A DNA stretch of 64,000 bases, taken from Apolygus lucorum (Eukaryota; Arthropoda; Insecta; Hemiptera; Miridae). The stretch is from assembly GCA_009739505.2 (NCBI GenBank), contig CM019176.2:48018924-48082923 (forward strand), read 5' to 3'. A program made the translations under genes and the position numbers. Shown one piece after another: positions 32,044 through 42,441 of this stretch (position 1 is its first letter; the number at the start of each line of letters is the position of its first letter). The notes beneath the pieces were generated by a model that saw only the letters and a list, made by a program, of their open reading frames with translations, made no database searches and was not told where the DNA came from.

Positions 32044-32316
32044 TCAACAAAATGTCTTAAGATCTCTGAGCAATTTTGGTACCATGCCAGTCAAATTCTG
32101 TGGGTCAATGTTGTGTTCGGTCGCGAGCAAAAATGCACGAAGTTTTGTCCCAATTTCGATGACATTTTCAGTGCTAGTGAAGGTCCTTTGAGAATCATAC
32201 AATGATCTATCGGAAATGAGCGATGAGAAAGAGAAAGGATACGAGATCAATTCCGTCCTCGATTCCAGAGATTCTTTGTTGAAGATGATATTATAAAACA
32301 GTGAAGTGTCAGTCAC
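32044..32316 (-). CDS. Candidate coding fragment, unrecognised
   Basis: A 90-codon minus-strand frame with GTG as its first usable codon contains NIIFNKESLESRTELISYPF, LYDSQRTFTSTENVIEIGTK and EHNIDPQNLTGMVPKLLRDL, ending TFC and TGA. The mixed, non-repetitive composition looks coding rather than AT-driven. There is a stop just upstream and no good acceptor, so it is more likely a 3' part of a degraded gene or transposon ORF than a whole gene. Family unknown. Confidence 0.28.
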   Translation of the reverse strand: MTDTSLFYNIIFNKESLESRTELISYPFSFSSLISDRSLYDSQRTFTSTENVIEIGTKLRAFLLATEHNIDPQNLTGMVPKLLRDLKTFC

Positions 32317-33287
32317 AAGGTCAGAATGTCACACAGTATTTGGTCTTCGCATTTTATTTGGTTGATGATGAAGTGTTTCAGGTCACCCGTTGGGTATCTA
32401 AAGATACAAAAACAACTTACCATTTTTCTTGACCTTCTTTCTCATCAACTCGATATTATTAATGAAACCGATGTACTTAATGAGTTTTATGGACAACTCC
32501 CATATTTCAATTTTCTTCATTACTCCTTCCCCCCGGTTGTCTTTGTTCTTCTATTCTCCGCTTTGCCGCTAATGCCATTCTTTTTTCTGGTGTCGTCTCT
32601 TAAGCGAAAATAATACCCGCATTGTCTACGGCTTTTCCAGGGCGGCTCTAATACGTCAAAGCTCTTACCCTTCATCCTTCTTCCTTTTTCTTGATATAAT
32701 GCCTCCGAGAATTGTCCAAAAATAGAGAGAGAGAAAGAAAAAACGAAAGAAGGATGGAGACAGAAAGAGAAAGTTGACGTGGAACGTTGAAGCAGGACGT
32801 TGAAAAAATTGTTTTCTTGCGTTCGTCCGTTCTTGGGGTGCAGAGGGAGAGATTGTAATCATCTCTGGGAGTTTGGATAGCGAAAATGTTGCTATTAAAA
32901 AGTTACAGTCGTATTTGTTCAGCTTGGAAGCAGTTGTGGTAGAAGTCGCATCTGAACAACGTCTTTTATACAAATTTGACTCTTCTGACCCAATTATGTT
33001 GAGAGCTGTTTAGTGGATGCCTACCTGCACCTTTCCTACGAGTCTGGCTCCGTCTAGATGGCGTTTGGATCTCGAATTTTGCGGTTAAAAAGTTACATAC
33101 ACCATTGCAACCGGAGTTACGCCTGAACATCATTTTTTTTTGCTCTTGCTAAAAATTGACCTCTGACTTCATTTTTGAAGAGGCCTGACGTGTATGAAAT
33201 TAAGACGCAAGTCTCAATATAATATATTATATTGATATATATAATATATTGATAATATAATATATCATATTATGGAGAGTCACGTCT
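32317..33287. other. Non-coding stretch with purine/pyrimidine-rich tract and AT palindrome
   Basis: 32,640-32,790 is strongly strand-biased (pyrimidine then AGAGAGAG-type purine tract), which gives long chance frames. Two related blocks with GTTGCTATTAAAAAGTTACA (32,890) and GCGGTTAAAAAGTTACATAC (33,081) may be a diverged tandem repeat. 33,216-33,274 is an AT-only palindrome-rich tract. Confidence 0.45.
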
Positions 33288-33610
33288 ATGACTATTGGAG
33301 TTACTGTTAGTACCTTCAAGTTACTAGTGAATCAAGGAAGTCAAGATTCAGCTAAATGGCTACTCTGCCTTTGCCCAAATAATCGTGATAGATGCACGAC
33401 TTACGGTGGGAATAGAATTGTATGCTCACTCTGCAACACGGGGGATCCAGAGGAGCACTTTTTGGCGGTTTGCTCTGTGCTCGCGGGACTCCGGACTTTG
33501 GGACGCCTAGAATGAGTCGTGATGCTCTTTTGTTCGTCTTAAATGGATCTAGGTGACTGCAACTTGCTAGATTTTGTCAATCCGTCTGAGGGTAGAGATT
33601 GGAGCTAGTA
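33288..33610 (+). pseudogene. LINE C-terminal fragment
   Basis: The frame gives DSAKWLLCLCPNNRDRCTTY, then GNRIVCSLCNTGDPEEHFLA and VCSVLAGLR: the C..C....E..HFL..C knuckle and following R at the end of LINE ORF2 proteins. After a stop at 33,513-33,515 the same frame continues SRDALLFVLNGSR and LQLARF, also usual C-terminal motifs. Reverse transcriptase is absent. The AT palindrome tract precedes it directly. Clade not assigned; jockey or R1 group likely. Confidence 0.75.
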
Positions 33611-34593
33611 AGAGAATTTAATTGGGAGGAATGCTGACTGAGGGATGAAAACAAATTGTATCTACCCGAATAATTTGTTATATAAAAATATAGAAAGTAT
33701 GATAGAAATGTAATAATTAAGTAATTCAATATAAATCATTAGGCAACACTCTGGCAGACGGGCTTGGCCCATTGCCAATTTTCATGTCATTCATAATTCT
33801 GTTGTGATGTATTGTTTTTTTTTTTTTGTAATAAAAAATGCATGGTCTCTCTCTCTTTTGTGATAGGGAAAAGGCACCAGTTATTGGAAACTTAAAGTCA
33901 AAATGAGCAATTCGAGACATTTTGAAAAATTATCCATATTTAATATTGTAAAAATAAATCTAATAAAAACTCAATCTCTTGAAATAATCTTTGAGATAAA
34001 TTGAGATAAATAACCAGACAAGAAAAAAATGTAAATTTCTAGACATCAGGTATGTAAGTTACCTATTCTGAAAAATTACTTATGCCAAACACATTTTTGG
34101 TCAAACACTAATCATTACCATTATTTCGTCCATGCCATTATTTCGTCACAGGTTGTGCATGAAATCAATTCAGACTTAATTTATGTTTTCTGGAATGGTT
34201 TATCACCAATAACGCATTGAACAATGGATTTCTTTTGCTAATGGAGTTTCCGCTCAAGAGAAGCCCTCGATGGTATTCTTTTTGCCTGGAAATTCGTCCG
34301 AATTGTCCATGAAAAACTCGTAGCGGCAAATCAGGAATTTTCCCTCGATTTCGTCCTTTTGACCGACTTTATCATCTGCCAGTTAAAAATGCAGTTGGCG
34401 CACAAAAGCGCACCTGGATGCTTTTTTCGGAACGTTATTCTTGTTTGTTTTTTAATGGTGAATTCTTTGGATATTTATTTCCTCTCTTGCTTGAGCAACA
34501 GCAATAATACACAACAATAGTTTCTTGATTCACTTTCTTCTTTTTGGATTCGATATTTTTCTTATCCGACCATGCTATCGTTCGAGATTCGGT
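33611..34593. other. Non-coding stretch
   Basis: AT-rich, with a T11 tract near 33,814. No repeat ends or coding signals recognised. Confidence 0.4.
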
Positions 34594-35731
34594 TTCAAGA
34601 TGTTAACCATCACGGAACAGCTCTTCGAAACATCTATTAAAACTATTAAAACAGTTATCAGTACTCGTGGAAATCTACGCGGAGACTTGCGGAGCGGTTT
34701 GGAGAATGTCATTCGCGAGTTCACCAAGATATACAAGGATCTAAAATGCTAGATTGCTGCAGAAAAGAAGAAAGCTGTGTCGTCAACACCTGCAGGGCAC
34801 CCATTAACATGTTCCTATGTAAAAAAGGCCAGGGTAAATAAATTAAGTAATGTTCCTAATCCAATTTTCGCAGTCATGGTCAAACCAAAGGAGGGGACGA
34901 TTTTGGAGTCAGAGGTCAAAAGGAGTTGGTGAAAGACAAAGTCAATGCTGTGAAATTGGGAGTGGTTATAACCAAGATGAAATCAGTACGTAATGGAGGA
35001 ATTATGATTCAAAGCTCTAACAAGGAAGAGTCCGACAAACTCTGTCAAGAAATCAGGAAAACGGTGCAAAGATCTCGAAGCCGTAGTAGGCGAAAAATAT
35101 AAACCAAGGTTGATTGTGTTTGACGTTCCCGAAAATATAAACAATGCCAATGCAGCTGATATCATCAAGGAACAAAACTCTGAATGGTCTCTCTGGTTGG
35201 TTGGTTTTCTCTCCGGTAAAGTGAAGGTAGATTGGAACGTACGCCGGTCCAACGATTACGTATTCGTGACAAGGTGTTATCATTGTAGTGGTTATCACGG
35301 CGGCAAGTCGACGGAAAACTTTAGATGTGTCAATTGTATCAATTTCAATAAGCGCGTCACCACACAGAACCGGGTTGATTGTAATCACAAGGCGCTAAGC
35401 TTGGAATGTCCTTCTTATCGGGCGAGGGTGGATAGCCAGGCTATGGGACGACACTGGTTGTTTGTTGCGTTGCTTGATGTTGAATATGCAACATTCTCGG
35501 GGCGCCACTTCCAACCTAAACGAATATCTTCCATCCAATTATATCGACACAGCTTTCTTTCAGGAACCATGTTGCCACCATAAAAAAATATGCAGCTTTT
35601 ACTCAAGATGGCGTATTTATTCGGCCGGACGTTCTAGAAAAAGGGCTGGCATCCTAATCATTAACCCTAAATTGGATGCAATGATGAACTTGCAGCTTTC
35701 TGATGAGGATTTTGTTGACCATTCGCTCAGA
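34594..35731 (+). pseudogene. R1-group LINE: ORF1 (zinc knuckles) and start of ORF2 endonuclease
   Basis: ORF1: a coiled-coil-like stretch (TIKTVISTRGNLRGDLRSGL, 34,635-34,752), then in another frame VKDKVNAVKLGVVITKMKSV and GGIMIQSSNKEESDKLCQEI (34,930-35,065), then VFDVPENINNANAADIIKEQ (35,118) and the nucleic-acid-binding knuckles CYHCSGYHGG, CVNCINF and HKALSLECPSYR (35,276-35,425). ORF1 binds element RNA. ORF2 begins in an overlapping frame: MLNMQHSRGATSNLNEYL (35,480) and AFFQEPCCHH, then RKRAGILIINPKLD, the first motifs of the apurinic endonuclease (NH.RAA..L, QEP, RAGI). The frame stops at 35,734 and the rest is missing. At least three frameshifts. Presence of the ORF1/ORF2 junction but not the 3' end is unusual for a LINE remnant and implies later deletion. 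Confidence 0.85.
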
Positions 35732-36869
35732 TAACTACTCACCTAACAGAAAGTAACTCGAAGAAAACATAAAATCAGTGATGAAGTATGGAAAATCCTC
35801 AATGAATGGGATCGGATTTCTTACCAATTTCACAAGAAACACGGCCGACGGGGACCTCATGAACTTTCAAAGCACACTAGAAATTGTAGAAACATTCTGG
35901 GTATTTTAATGCACTTCATTTCGATCCAGGAGAGTTCCTCTAACTACTATGATAGTTTCGCAGTAAAACTCCCGCCATATTCTTACAAATTCAGATAATA
36001 TCACGAAATGTCCAATAACTGTCAAATAAATGGTGCCTTCCTCCTGTACCTTGTGAAAATAATATTTTAAAATCATATTATGATACTGAAGAACTTTTGT
36101 TTTACTAACTAATGATGAAAACTTTTGAAAAGTTGGTAAACTTTGAGGCAAAATCACGTTGGTTTGTGCGTAAATGTAAGTACCGCTAGTCTGACTGCAA
36201 AGATATTCTGGAAACTATTATCAGGACAGAGTTTTAATGCTCTTAGTTATTTAAAACCACGTGATAAAAGCTCCCATTGAAGATAAATATTGAATGGCAC
36301 AAGGAGGCCGACATCTTTGTTACGGGCATGGGTTCCGCAAGTTGCTCCCGGAACTTGACTCAAAAGCACATTAGCAAGTACATCGAGAAAAGTTGGAACA
36401 TAGCGTACTTACTTGACGGTTTTCAGCTTTAAGTCGACTTGGATGGCTCCTAATGGTCCCACCAAAGAAGAGTGTTTATATGTCGACAAATCGTCTTGCA
36501 GAGGAGGGTGTCGCGAAGTGTCGCGTATTGCTCTGGCAAATGTAGGTCTAATTTAATTAATGTGCGTTAATACCAACTCGAGAGTCACATGTGGAAATCC
36601 AAGGGTTAGCTAACCTGGGGTGTGCTCCCATTCTCTCGGGAAGGGACTGTGAGTTGAGCCTTGTGACAATTACAACGCCGGTGTGGCATAATTAACCCTT
36701 TTGCATTTCCCTTTGCCGTACAAGGGAGTCGCAACTTTACACTATATGTGTCTACGAAAATAGCTCTTTGATGTACTTGAATTGATGAAATTTTCAGGGA
36801 TCATGTGTATAGAAGGTCCACTATAAAAATCATAGTCACCAGACTGATAGAACTCACTGCACACTGTAA
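35732..36869. other. Non-coding stretch with scattered repeat scraps
   Basis: 36,745-36,860 (TTTTCAGGGATCATGTGTAT, GGTCCACTATAAAAATCATA, GACTGATAGAA) is a diverged single unit of the 145-bp tandem repeat family of 47.7 and 51.4 kb. 36,570-36,720 could be a LINE 3' UTR but has no protein remnant. Confidence 0.45.
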
Positions 36870-37134
36870 GCTACAAATCATTGCCCGAAGGTTTATTATG
36901 TTCTGAATAGATCACCCTTCTGTATAGATCCCTCCCTACCGACCGTAGGTACCTACTACCTACTAGGAAATTTTCGAAAATTTCAACCCCAACCACCAAC
37001 CAAATGGAAATAAAGGGTTGCAATTTTCAAAAATGTCCTAGTAGGTAGTAGGTACCTACGGTTGGTAGGGAGGGATCAATGCAGAAGAGTGATCTATACA
37101 GAAAATAATAAACCTTCGGGCAATGATTTGCAGC
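36870..37134. mobile_element. MITE with about 115-bp terminal inverted repeats (family B end type)
   Basis: The arms start GCTACAAATCATTGCCCGAA and include GTAGGTACCTACTACCTACT; nearly the whole 265 bp is palindromic around CAACCACCAACCAAATGG. It is followed directly by family B sequence, as at 6,934-7,812. Confidence 0.85.
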
Positions 37135-37640
37135 GTTTTTTTTACCTACTAACTTTTTTTACCTACCAACAATTGGTAGGCACTACCTACCACACCATAC
37201 TGATTTCATACCTTCAAAATCAAGTTTATCAGAAAGAACTAAACGCTTCACACTCGATTCGAAGAATAGGGAGCTTCATATGGAAAATTGATTACTGTTT
37301 GATAAGGAAGCAAAACTGAATACAACTCGAAGAAACGAACAGCGATCGCGTTTTGGTTAGCTAAAAATTCAACGGAGATTAGACCTCTTTTGTGATTCAC
37401 ACTCGTGATTCTGTTTTATCGAAGGAAAACCCTCAAGTACTCGTAGGGAGCGAACGGTTTGTCCTGCAGAGCTCCGGGTGGTCTCAAAAAATTTTAAAAA
37501 AGCAATACTATTTGAAATTGGTGAAAAAACGATATCTTTATTTCGAGAGTTTTCGAGCTAGGGCACTCTTGAAAATTTCAACTCCCAATTTTCACCCCTT
37601 AGAAGTGAGTGATATCAACCAAAAGCTTCGCGGCACAACT
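37135..37640 (+). mobile_element. Repeat family B, copy 8, left two-thirds
   Basis: From CGTTTTTTTTACCTACTAAC through GAACAGCGATCGCG, GGAGCGAACGGTTTGTCCTG and CAACCAAAAGCTTCGCGGCA, then breaks off in ACTAAAAAAAAACG before the heptamer region. Confidence 0.8.
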
Positions 37641-38894
37641 AAAAAAAAACGAATTACAACTTTCGGAAAACGAAAAAAAAAAAACTAGAAGATGAACTAG
37701 AACCTACAAGATGCATCTCAACGTACCTAACCTTGATTACACTTTCAGTGTAGGTGGTCAATAAAAAAAAAATTATCGTAGATCGATGATTAAAAGATAC
37801 CTCCAAGGAAGGTTAACAGTGAGGTGAACGAGGGTTGAAGTAGTAAAAGGGGGGTTCAGATCTAATAGATGACCGCCATTTGTCGCCGACGGCAGTCTAA
37901 ATCACATCCCCGCACGAGGCCATGTTGGGGCCTCTACCTCTACTCAAGATAGGGTAGTGTAGTGGCGGGGGAGTGGAGGGAGATAGAGATGAAAGGAAAG
38001 GGTAGGTCTACGGCTTACATATACGGTCTCAGAGAGTTATGAATTATTAATACACAAACATGACTCATCTCCTCCACATCAACCTTTTCCCCCATTCCTC
38101 ACTACACACTACACTCCTTCCCTGCCATGTAGCGACATTATTCTCTTTCGTAGAGGAATACCGTACCTACCAACTACTTTGAAAACGAAGGTAGTCAATG
38201 AAAAAAGTCGGAGAGTATGAATTTAGAGCTCTACCGGGGAACCTGCTTTCGTTTTCCAGTTTTTCTCGACTTCAAAAGAGGATACCTAGATGGAATCTGG
38301 GATATTAGGGGATGGAGCGGAGATACTCATCAATTGAATGGGTTTCCGCCCACCTCCCAGAGTTGGTTCCTTTTGAAGTTGATATGAACGCTAAGGGGGG
38401 GCTGAGATGAATGCGGTCCCCCTTATGAAGCACGCGAACCGGAGTTTCGGATCTGTTTGATACAATATAATCCTCACTGACGACGTGTAACTTGAAGCTC
38501 TTAATTTATTGTCATTACACGCAGGAGTTACGAGGAACCTAAAGGCGGAGATCTTGTATTGAGTTGCTGAAATTCCGGTCGTAACTCTGATGGGTCTCAG
38601 AATCGGGCTTTGAGCGGGGGTTTGTAAATTAGTAACGAATTTATTGATATGTAGGTATATTGAGATATATATAATAATGCAAACTGCAAAAATAATGTAT
38701 TAGTAGACTATATTTATCTTTCTTTCACCTTTTATTAGTACCTATAACCATTCTTACTTGCAGCTTGACTGATTAGTATCAATCAATGAGAAATTCGTTC
38801 AATCAATAAAAATTTAGATCTAAATTACATAATGAAAAAACAATAACTTTATATCGACAGTTTAGGATTTACCGCTTTTCGGAAGTTACAACAC
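37641..38894. other. 1.25-kb stretch without a supported gene
   Basis: 37,860-38,030 is GC-richer (CGACGGCAGTCTAAATCACA, GAGGCCATGTTGGGGCCTC) and could be the 3' UTR of a LINE, without protein evidence. The remainder is unremarkable. Confidence 0.35.
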
Positions 38895-39190
38895 CTAGTT
38901 TTCATCGCGGACCAACCGTTTGCCCCCTACGATAATTTAAGGGTTGGACTTACGATAAATCAGAATCACGGGTGTGAATCTCAAAAGTGGCCTTATCTCT
39001 GTTCAAATTTTAGCTAACCAAAAAACGATTCCTTCGAGTTGTACTTTTTGACTTGTTTTTAAAAATGTGTTATGGCTAAAAGACTTTGGTTTTGCACTAG
39101 GCAACTTGGAAATTAAAGTGGAAGTTAACATTTTTTTCTCGGTCGATTACAAAGGTTCACTATTGAAAATACTCGTAATGAACCAAAATC
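38895..39190. mobile_element. Scrambled family B fragments
   Basis: 38,905-39,025 is a reverse-orientation middle part (CCAACCGTTTGCCCCCTACG, ACGATAAATCAGAATCACGG). 39,135-39,190 is a forward right end (TCGATTACAAAGGTTCACTA, TTGAAAATACTCGTAATGAA). The order and orientation are rearranged. Confidence 0.6.
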
Positions 39191-40230
39191 CAGGTTTTTT
39201 GCGTTCAAACACAAATTTCTCCCCCAAATTCGATTGTAAAATATTTTTTAATTGCGCATTGAATTTCCTCTACAGGAAATGGATTAACATTTCTCGTGAC
39301 AATCGTCAAAAACATATTGTTTAGTAATGCATGCATTCCAGGGGACGTCCCATTGGATAAGCATTAGATCAGTTTAACCAGTTGTTAAGTGATAAAACTG
39401 TTTCACTCGATGTAATTTATTTATTACTTTAGGCAAGAAATACTGACCCCCCCCCCCATCCACCATTATCCACCTTTACATTTCTAGCGGCATGGGAGCC
39501 TCGAATCTGAAGAGCATTTTAAAATCCATGATCTACGATACCCAACATGCGAATTCGAGTTCCCCCCCACCCCCTCCCCAACGCCAACAATGGTGCCAGT
39601 CTGGCACCAAAGCAGAAATACGTCGTAACATTGAACTTTCATCTGTTAGTTTTGGTAGGCAGTCCGTCGAAGTTCACATCCGTATTCAAGGTGAAACACA
39701 CAAAAAAACCCACGAAATATGAGGTTTATGGTATCCTGGCACCATGGTGGCACCACTATTAGTTCCATGGTGGTACAGAGAATAGTTCATGAAAATCCGG
39801 AGGTATGATGAGAATGTTTCCTCAATTTCAAAGGTTGGGTACAATTAGTAAGCAGTAAAGGAACCGAAATATTGAAAAATTGGATATTTTGTGAATATTA
39901 TCCCCCCACTCACCCCCTCCTCTTGCGAATTTTGGTACTCTGGTGAAATCATGGACAACGGGGAAGTTAATTTAGTCAAACAAAAAAAGAAACACACAAA
40001 TCGGTTGGAAATTGAGGCCTGGGCAGAGTTTATAAGATTATGCCCGCAAACCCACGTTTTTTAAGCAATAACCCCCCCCCCTTTCCCCCCCTTAAAAAGC
40101 AAAATTCCAAATTCCGGCGCTGTAGTGCACAACTAGATAGTTTTCCGCGTCGAACAAAAAAAGAATCAGGAAAATCGGTTGAGTACTAAGGCCTGGGCAG
40201 AGTACACAAGATTTTGTTACACACACACAT

Positions 40231-40239
40231 ACAGACATA
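40231..40239. repeat. Target-site duplication (left) of the LINE in family A copy 2
   Basis: ACAGACATA here and at 40,742-40,750, within the CA-rich microsatellite of the host repeat. Confidence 0.7.
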
Positions 40240-40738
40240 AGGAATTTTTCCCAACTGTTGAGGAGCGACTAGAAGTGGACCTTCCAATTTCCTGGAGACT
40301 GACGTTGTTGCTCAGTGGTCACGGAAGGACTAGGGCCTACCTCGACCGTTTTGGGCTCCGCAATGGTTCAGAATGCTCCTGCTCCCCCACCAGCTGTCAG
40401 AACTGGAGACACATTCTGTTCGAATGTGGATTGTTTGAGCGTCAGTAGGCTCGACTGGAGCGGAAGTGTTTGCTCGAGGGTTTTTTGTGGCCAATAACAT
40501 TCCAAGTTTTAATTAAGAGAAAAATGGAAGATCTGTTAATATTTTTAAATGAGATAGATTTCGACCTGTTAAATTAAAATTTTATTATCATTATTGTTAT
40601 ATTGTTATCGAGGTGACATAATAATTAAGTACCAATAACTTACTGTTTTTAAAAATTATTCATTTAAGATGTACCGCCTGTAATCGCCAAGGGCGCAGGC
40701 GTGAATAAAAGTATATAAAAAAAAAAAAAAAAAAAAAA
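40240..40738 (+). pseudogene. Severely 5'-truncated LINE: C-terminus, 3' UTR and A22 tail
   Basis: The frame from about 40,262 reads LEVDLPISWRLTLLLSGHGR, AYLDRFGLRNGSECSCSPTS and CQNWRHILFECGLFERQ, the same C-terminal Cys/His region as the LINE at 4.2-4.6 kb (LLSGHGR versus ILTGHGR). A stop at 40,447 lies within the domain; the frame continues as ARLERKCLLEGFLWPITFQV and ends FDLLN and TAA at about 40,575. The 3' UTR has AATAAA at 40,705 and a 22-base A run (40,717-40,738). The target duplication and A tail show target-primed insertion. It is related to, but not the same subfamily as, the 4.2 kb element. Confidence 0.88.
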
Positions 40739-40984
40739 CACACAGACATACACCTATGGTTTTTTTCGCGGATTTGGATTCAGAATGGTCTAAAACGGAT
40801 TACTGTGTGGTTATTTTTTTTCTGTTGAGTGTTGTCCAACTTCACCCCAGATCGATCGCATAAGGACGCCCAAGTCTTACTGTGGGACGTCCTAAAAACT
40901 AGAACATTTCAAAGTTTTAGGTTTGGACTAGGAAAAATCTAATTAGATGGGAAATCAAAAATGTGTATTGTAGCTCATCTAATG

Positions 40985-41190
40985 AAAAATTTAATGTTTT
41001 TTTTTTTTTTTTTTTTCAACGGTGTAATAAGATATTGATTTGAATTTCCGTGGAACATAAGGGAGCTATAGTCATTTTGGTGAAACAAGGTTCAACATAC
41101 GAAAAAATCTTTAAATTGAAAAAACTTGAAAAACCAAGGGGCATCCACTGAGAATTTTTTCGTTTTTTTTTTTTTTTTTTGTTTTCTCCA
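40985..41190 (-). mobile_element. Arm fragment of the ACAGGGTGT long-inverted-repeat family
   Basis: CAACGGTGTAATAAGATATT, GAACATAAGGGAGCTATAGT, CATACGAAAAAATCTTTAAA and GAAAAACCAAGGGGCATCC match, in reverse, the block order of the left arm at 20.2-20.4 kb. Related sequence (ACAAGACATTTGTTGTTGGA, GTAGAATGAACCCCTGGAGT) resumes at about 42,950-43,010, so the R2-like element and neighbours probably sit inside a copy of this family. Confidence 0.5.
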
Positions 41191-41258
41191 TTGTTAGAAC
41201 TCAAATAAAGACAAAATGACGAAAAAAAAAAATGAAACTATTTTAATTATCATAATTG

Positions 41259-41300
41259 AGGAGGTGTCGTAAACGACACCGTGCCTAGCTAAGAGGGGTC
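41259..41300. repeat. GTAAACGACACC motif flanking the R2-like region
   Basis: GTGTCGTAAACGACACCGTG here is palindromic around TCGTAAACGA, and CGTAAACGACACCTTGCCAA recurs at 42,909, with a rough reverse relative at 42,547-42,566. These may mark a repeat into which the R2-like element went. Only short matches. Confidence 0.4.
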
Positions 41301-41642
41301 AGTGAACGAAATAAAATGACAAAACCCAGAATTTTTCCAAAGAGATTGTCTTTTATTAAACTCATTTTAAACATTAATTATCTATATTAATAGTTCAGCC
41401 TGGTTTTCTATCATCATAATTGATTTTTTAAAACCATACATGTAAAAGTTGGTGTAAAGCTGCAGAAAGAATTTTCTATTAGTAACGTAAGTTGGAGTAT
41501 AACACAATTCAACTAATTATTATTGTTTCAAAACATTTCAAATATTCTACACTCTTTTTATTCATCTTCATCATCCTCTTCGCATGAATCGGTTGTGAGA
41601 GGAGTGACAAGGGATAGAATGGGTTCCCTTCTCGATCGGTAG

Positions 41643-42380
41643 CGACCCTGGAGTCATGAAATAGAACAACAACACACAACAACTCTACCCCTTTGCCGCG
41701 CCTGTCGGAGTGGAAATGAACATCTGTATCATGTAGTGCAGCAATGTCCTCGGACTCATGGGGGCCGCATTTTACGTCATGATGCGGTCGCCAAGCAGAT
41801 AGCAGGTGCTTTGTCATCTAGCGGCTGGGATGTTGAGAGGGAGAGATTGTATCACATGCCAAGTGACCAGGGTAAGAAGCCCGACATCGTTGCCGTCAAG
41901 CCCGACCAGTCTTGCATTATCCTGGATGTCCAAGTTGTCAATGGCAGCTTGGACATGGAGCAGACTTGGCGGGCTAAGATAAGAAAGTATGATAGAAATG
42001 ATTTACGGCAAGCGGTGTCGGAGCTAAAAGGAGTGGCACCCAACAACATCAGGGTGATGGCTGCAACCTTATCATGGCGCGGGGTGTGGTGCGGGAAAAG
42101 TGCCACGGAGTTGCGTGAGTTGGGCATCTCAGTAGGCGTACTCCGTGGTATCACCACCCGTGTCCTGCTCGGCTCATATTTGAACTGGTGGTCGTTTTAT
42201 AGAGGCACTTCCCTTCATCCCTCTCTCCCACCCCCACCTTCCTCATCTTCCCTCATCCCTAGGGCCGGCGTCGGGTGAGTCCTGGGCGTCCTCCCCATTA
42301 TTTAATTATTTATTTATTTATTTTTATTTAATGGCGTGCCCCCTCCGTCAAAAAAGACATTTTGTCTTTGAGGGGAGTTA

Positions 42381-42439
<59 letters not shown>
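41643..42439 (+). pseudogene. R2-like non-LTR element: C-terminal restriction-like endonuclease, 3' UTR and A58 tail
   Basis: An open frame from 41,643 to the stop at 42,276-42,278 carries the C-terminus of an R2-group protein. CRACRSGNEHLYHVVQQC (41,694) is the CCHC knuckle. Then THGGRILRHDAVAKQI, SSGWDVERER, and the endonuclease core: KKPDIVAVKPD (the PD of the PD-D/ExK fold) and IILDVQVV (the second acid strand), then RKYDRND and LSWRGVW and GITTRVLLGS, all typical of R2. This enzyme nicks the target site and primes reverse transcription there. The domain has no stop or shift, so the copy looks young, but reverse transcriptase is missing. A 3' UTR ends in 58 consecutive A (42,382-42,439). 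No 28S rRNA sequence flanks it, although classical R2 is specific to 28S genes. It may belong to a non-rDNA lineage or a related RLE clade. Confidence 0.9.

Positions 42440-42441
<2 letters not shown>

Larger units (their letters stand above)
39308..40900 (-). mobile_element. Repeat family A, copy 2, carrying a LINE insertion
   Basis: Reverse of copy 1: begins AAAACATATTGTTTAGTAAT and CCAGGGGACGTCCCATTGGA, ends CTTACTGTGGGACGTCCTAA. It includes the segment 40,030-40,200 that copy 1 lacks (C tracts and GTGCACAACTAGATAGTTTT), which makes the block CAGAGT-ACA-AGATT occur twice. A LINE interrupts its GT/CA microsatellite at 40,240. Confidence 0.85.

Noticed and set aside
32665..32973. 102-codon minus-strand frame
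   Set aside because: Falls in a strand-biased purine/pyrimidine tract; Phe/Lys-rich ends are expected by chance.
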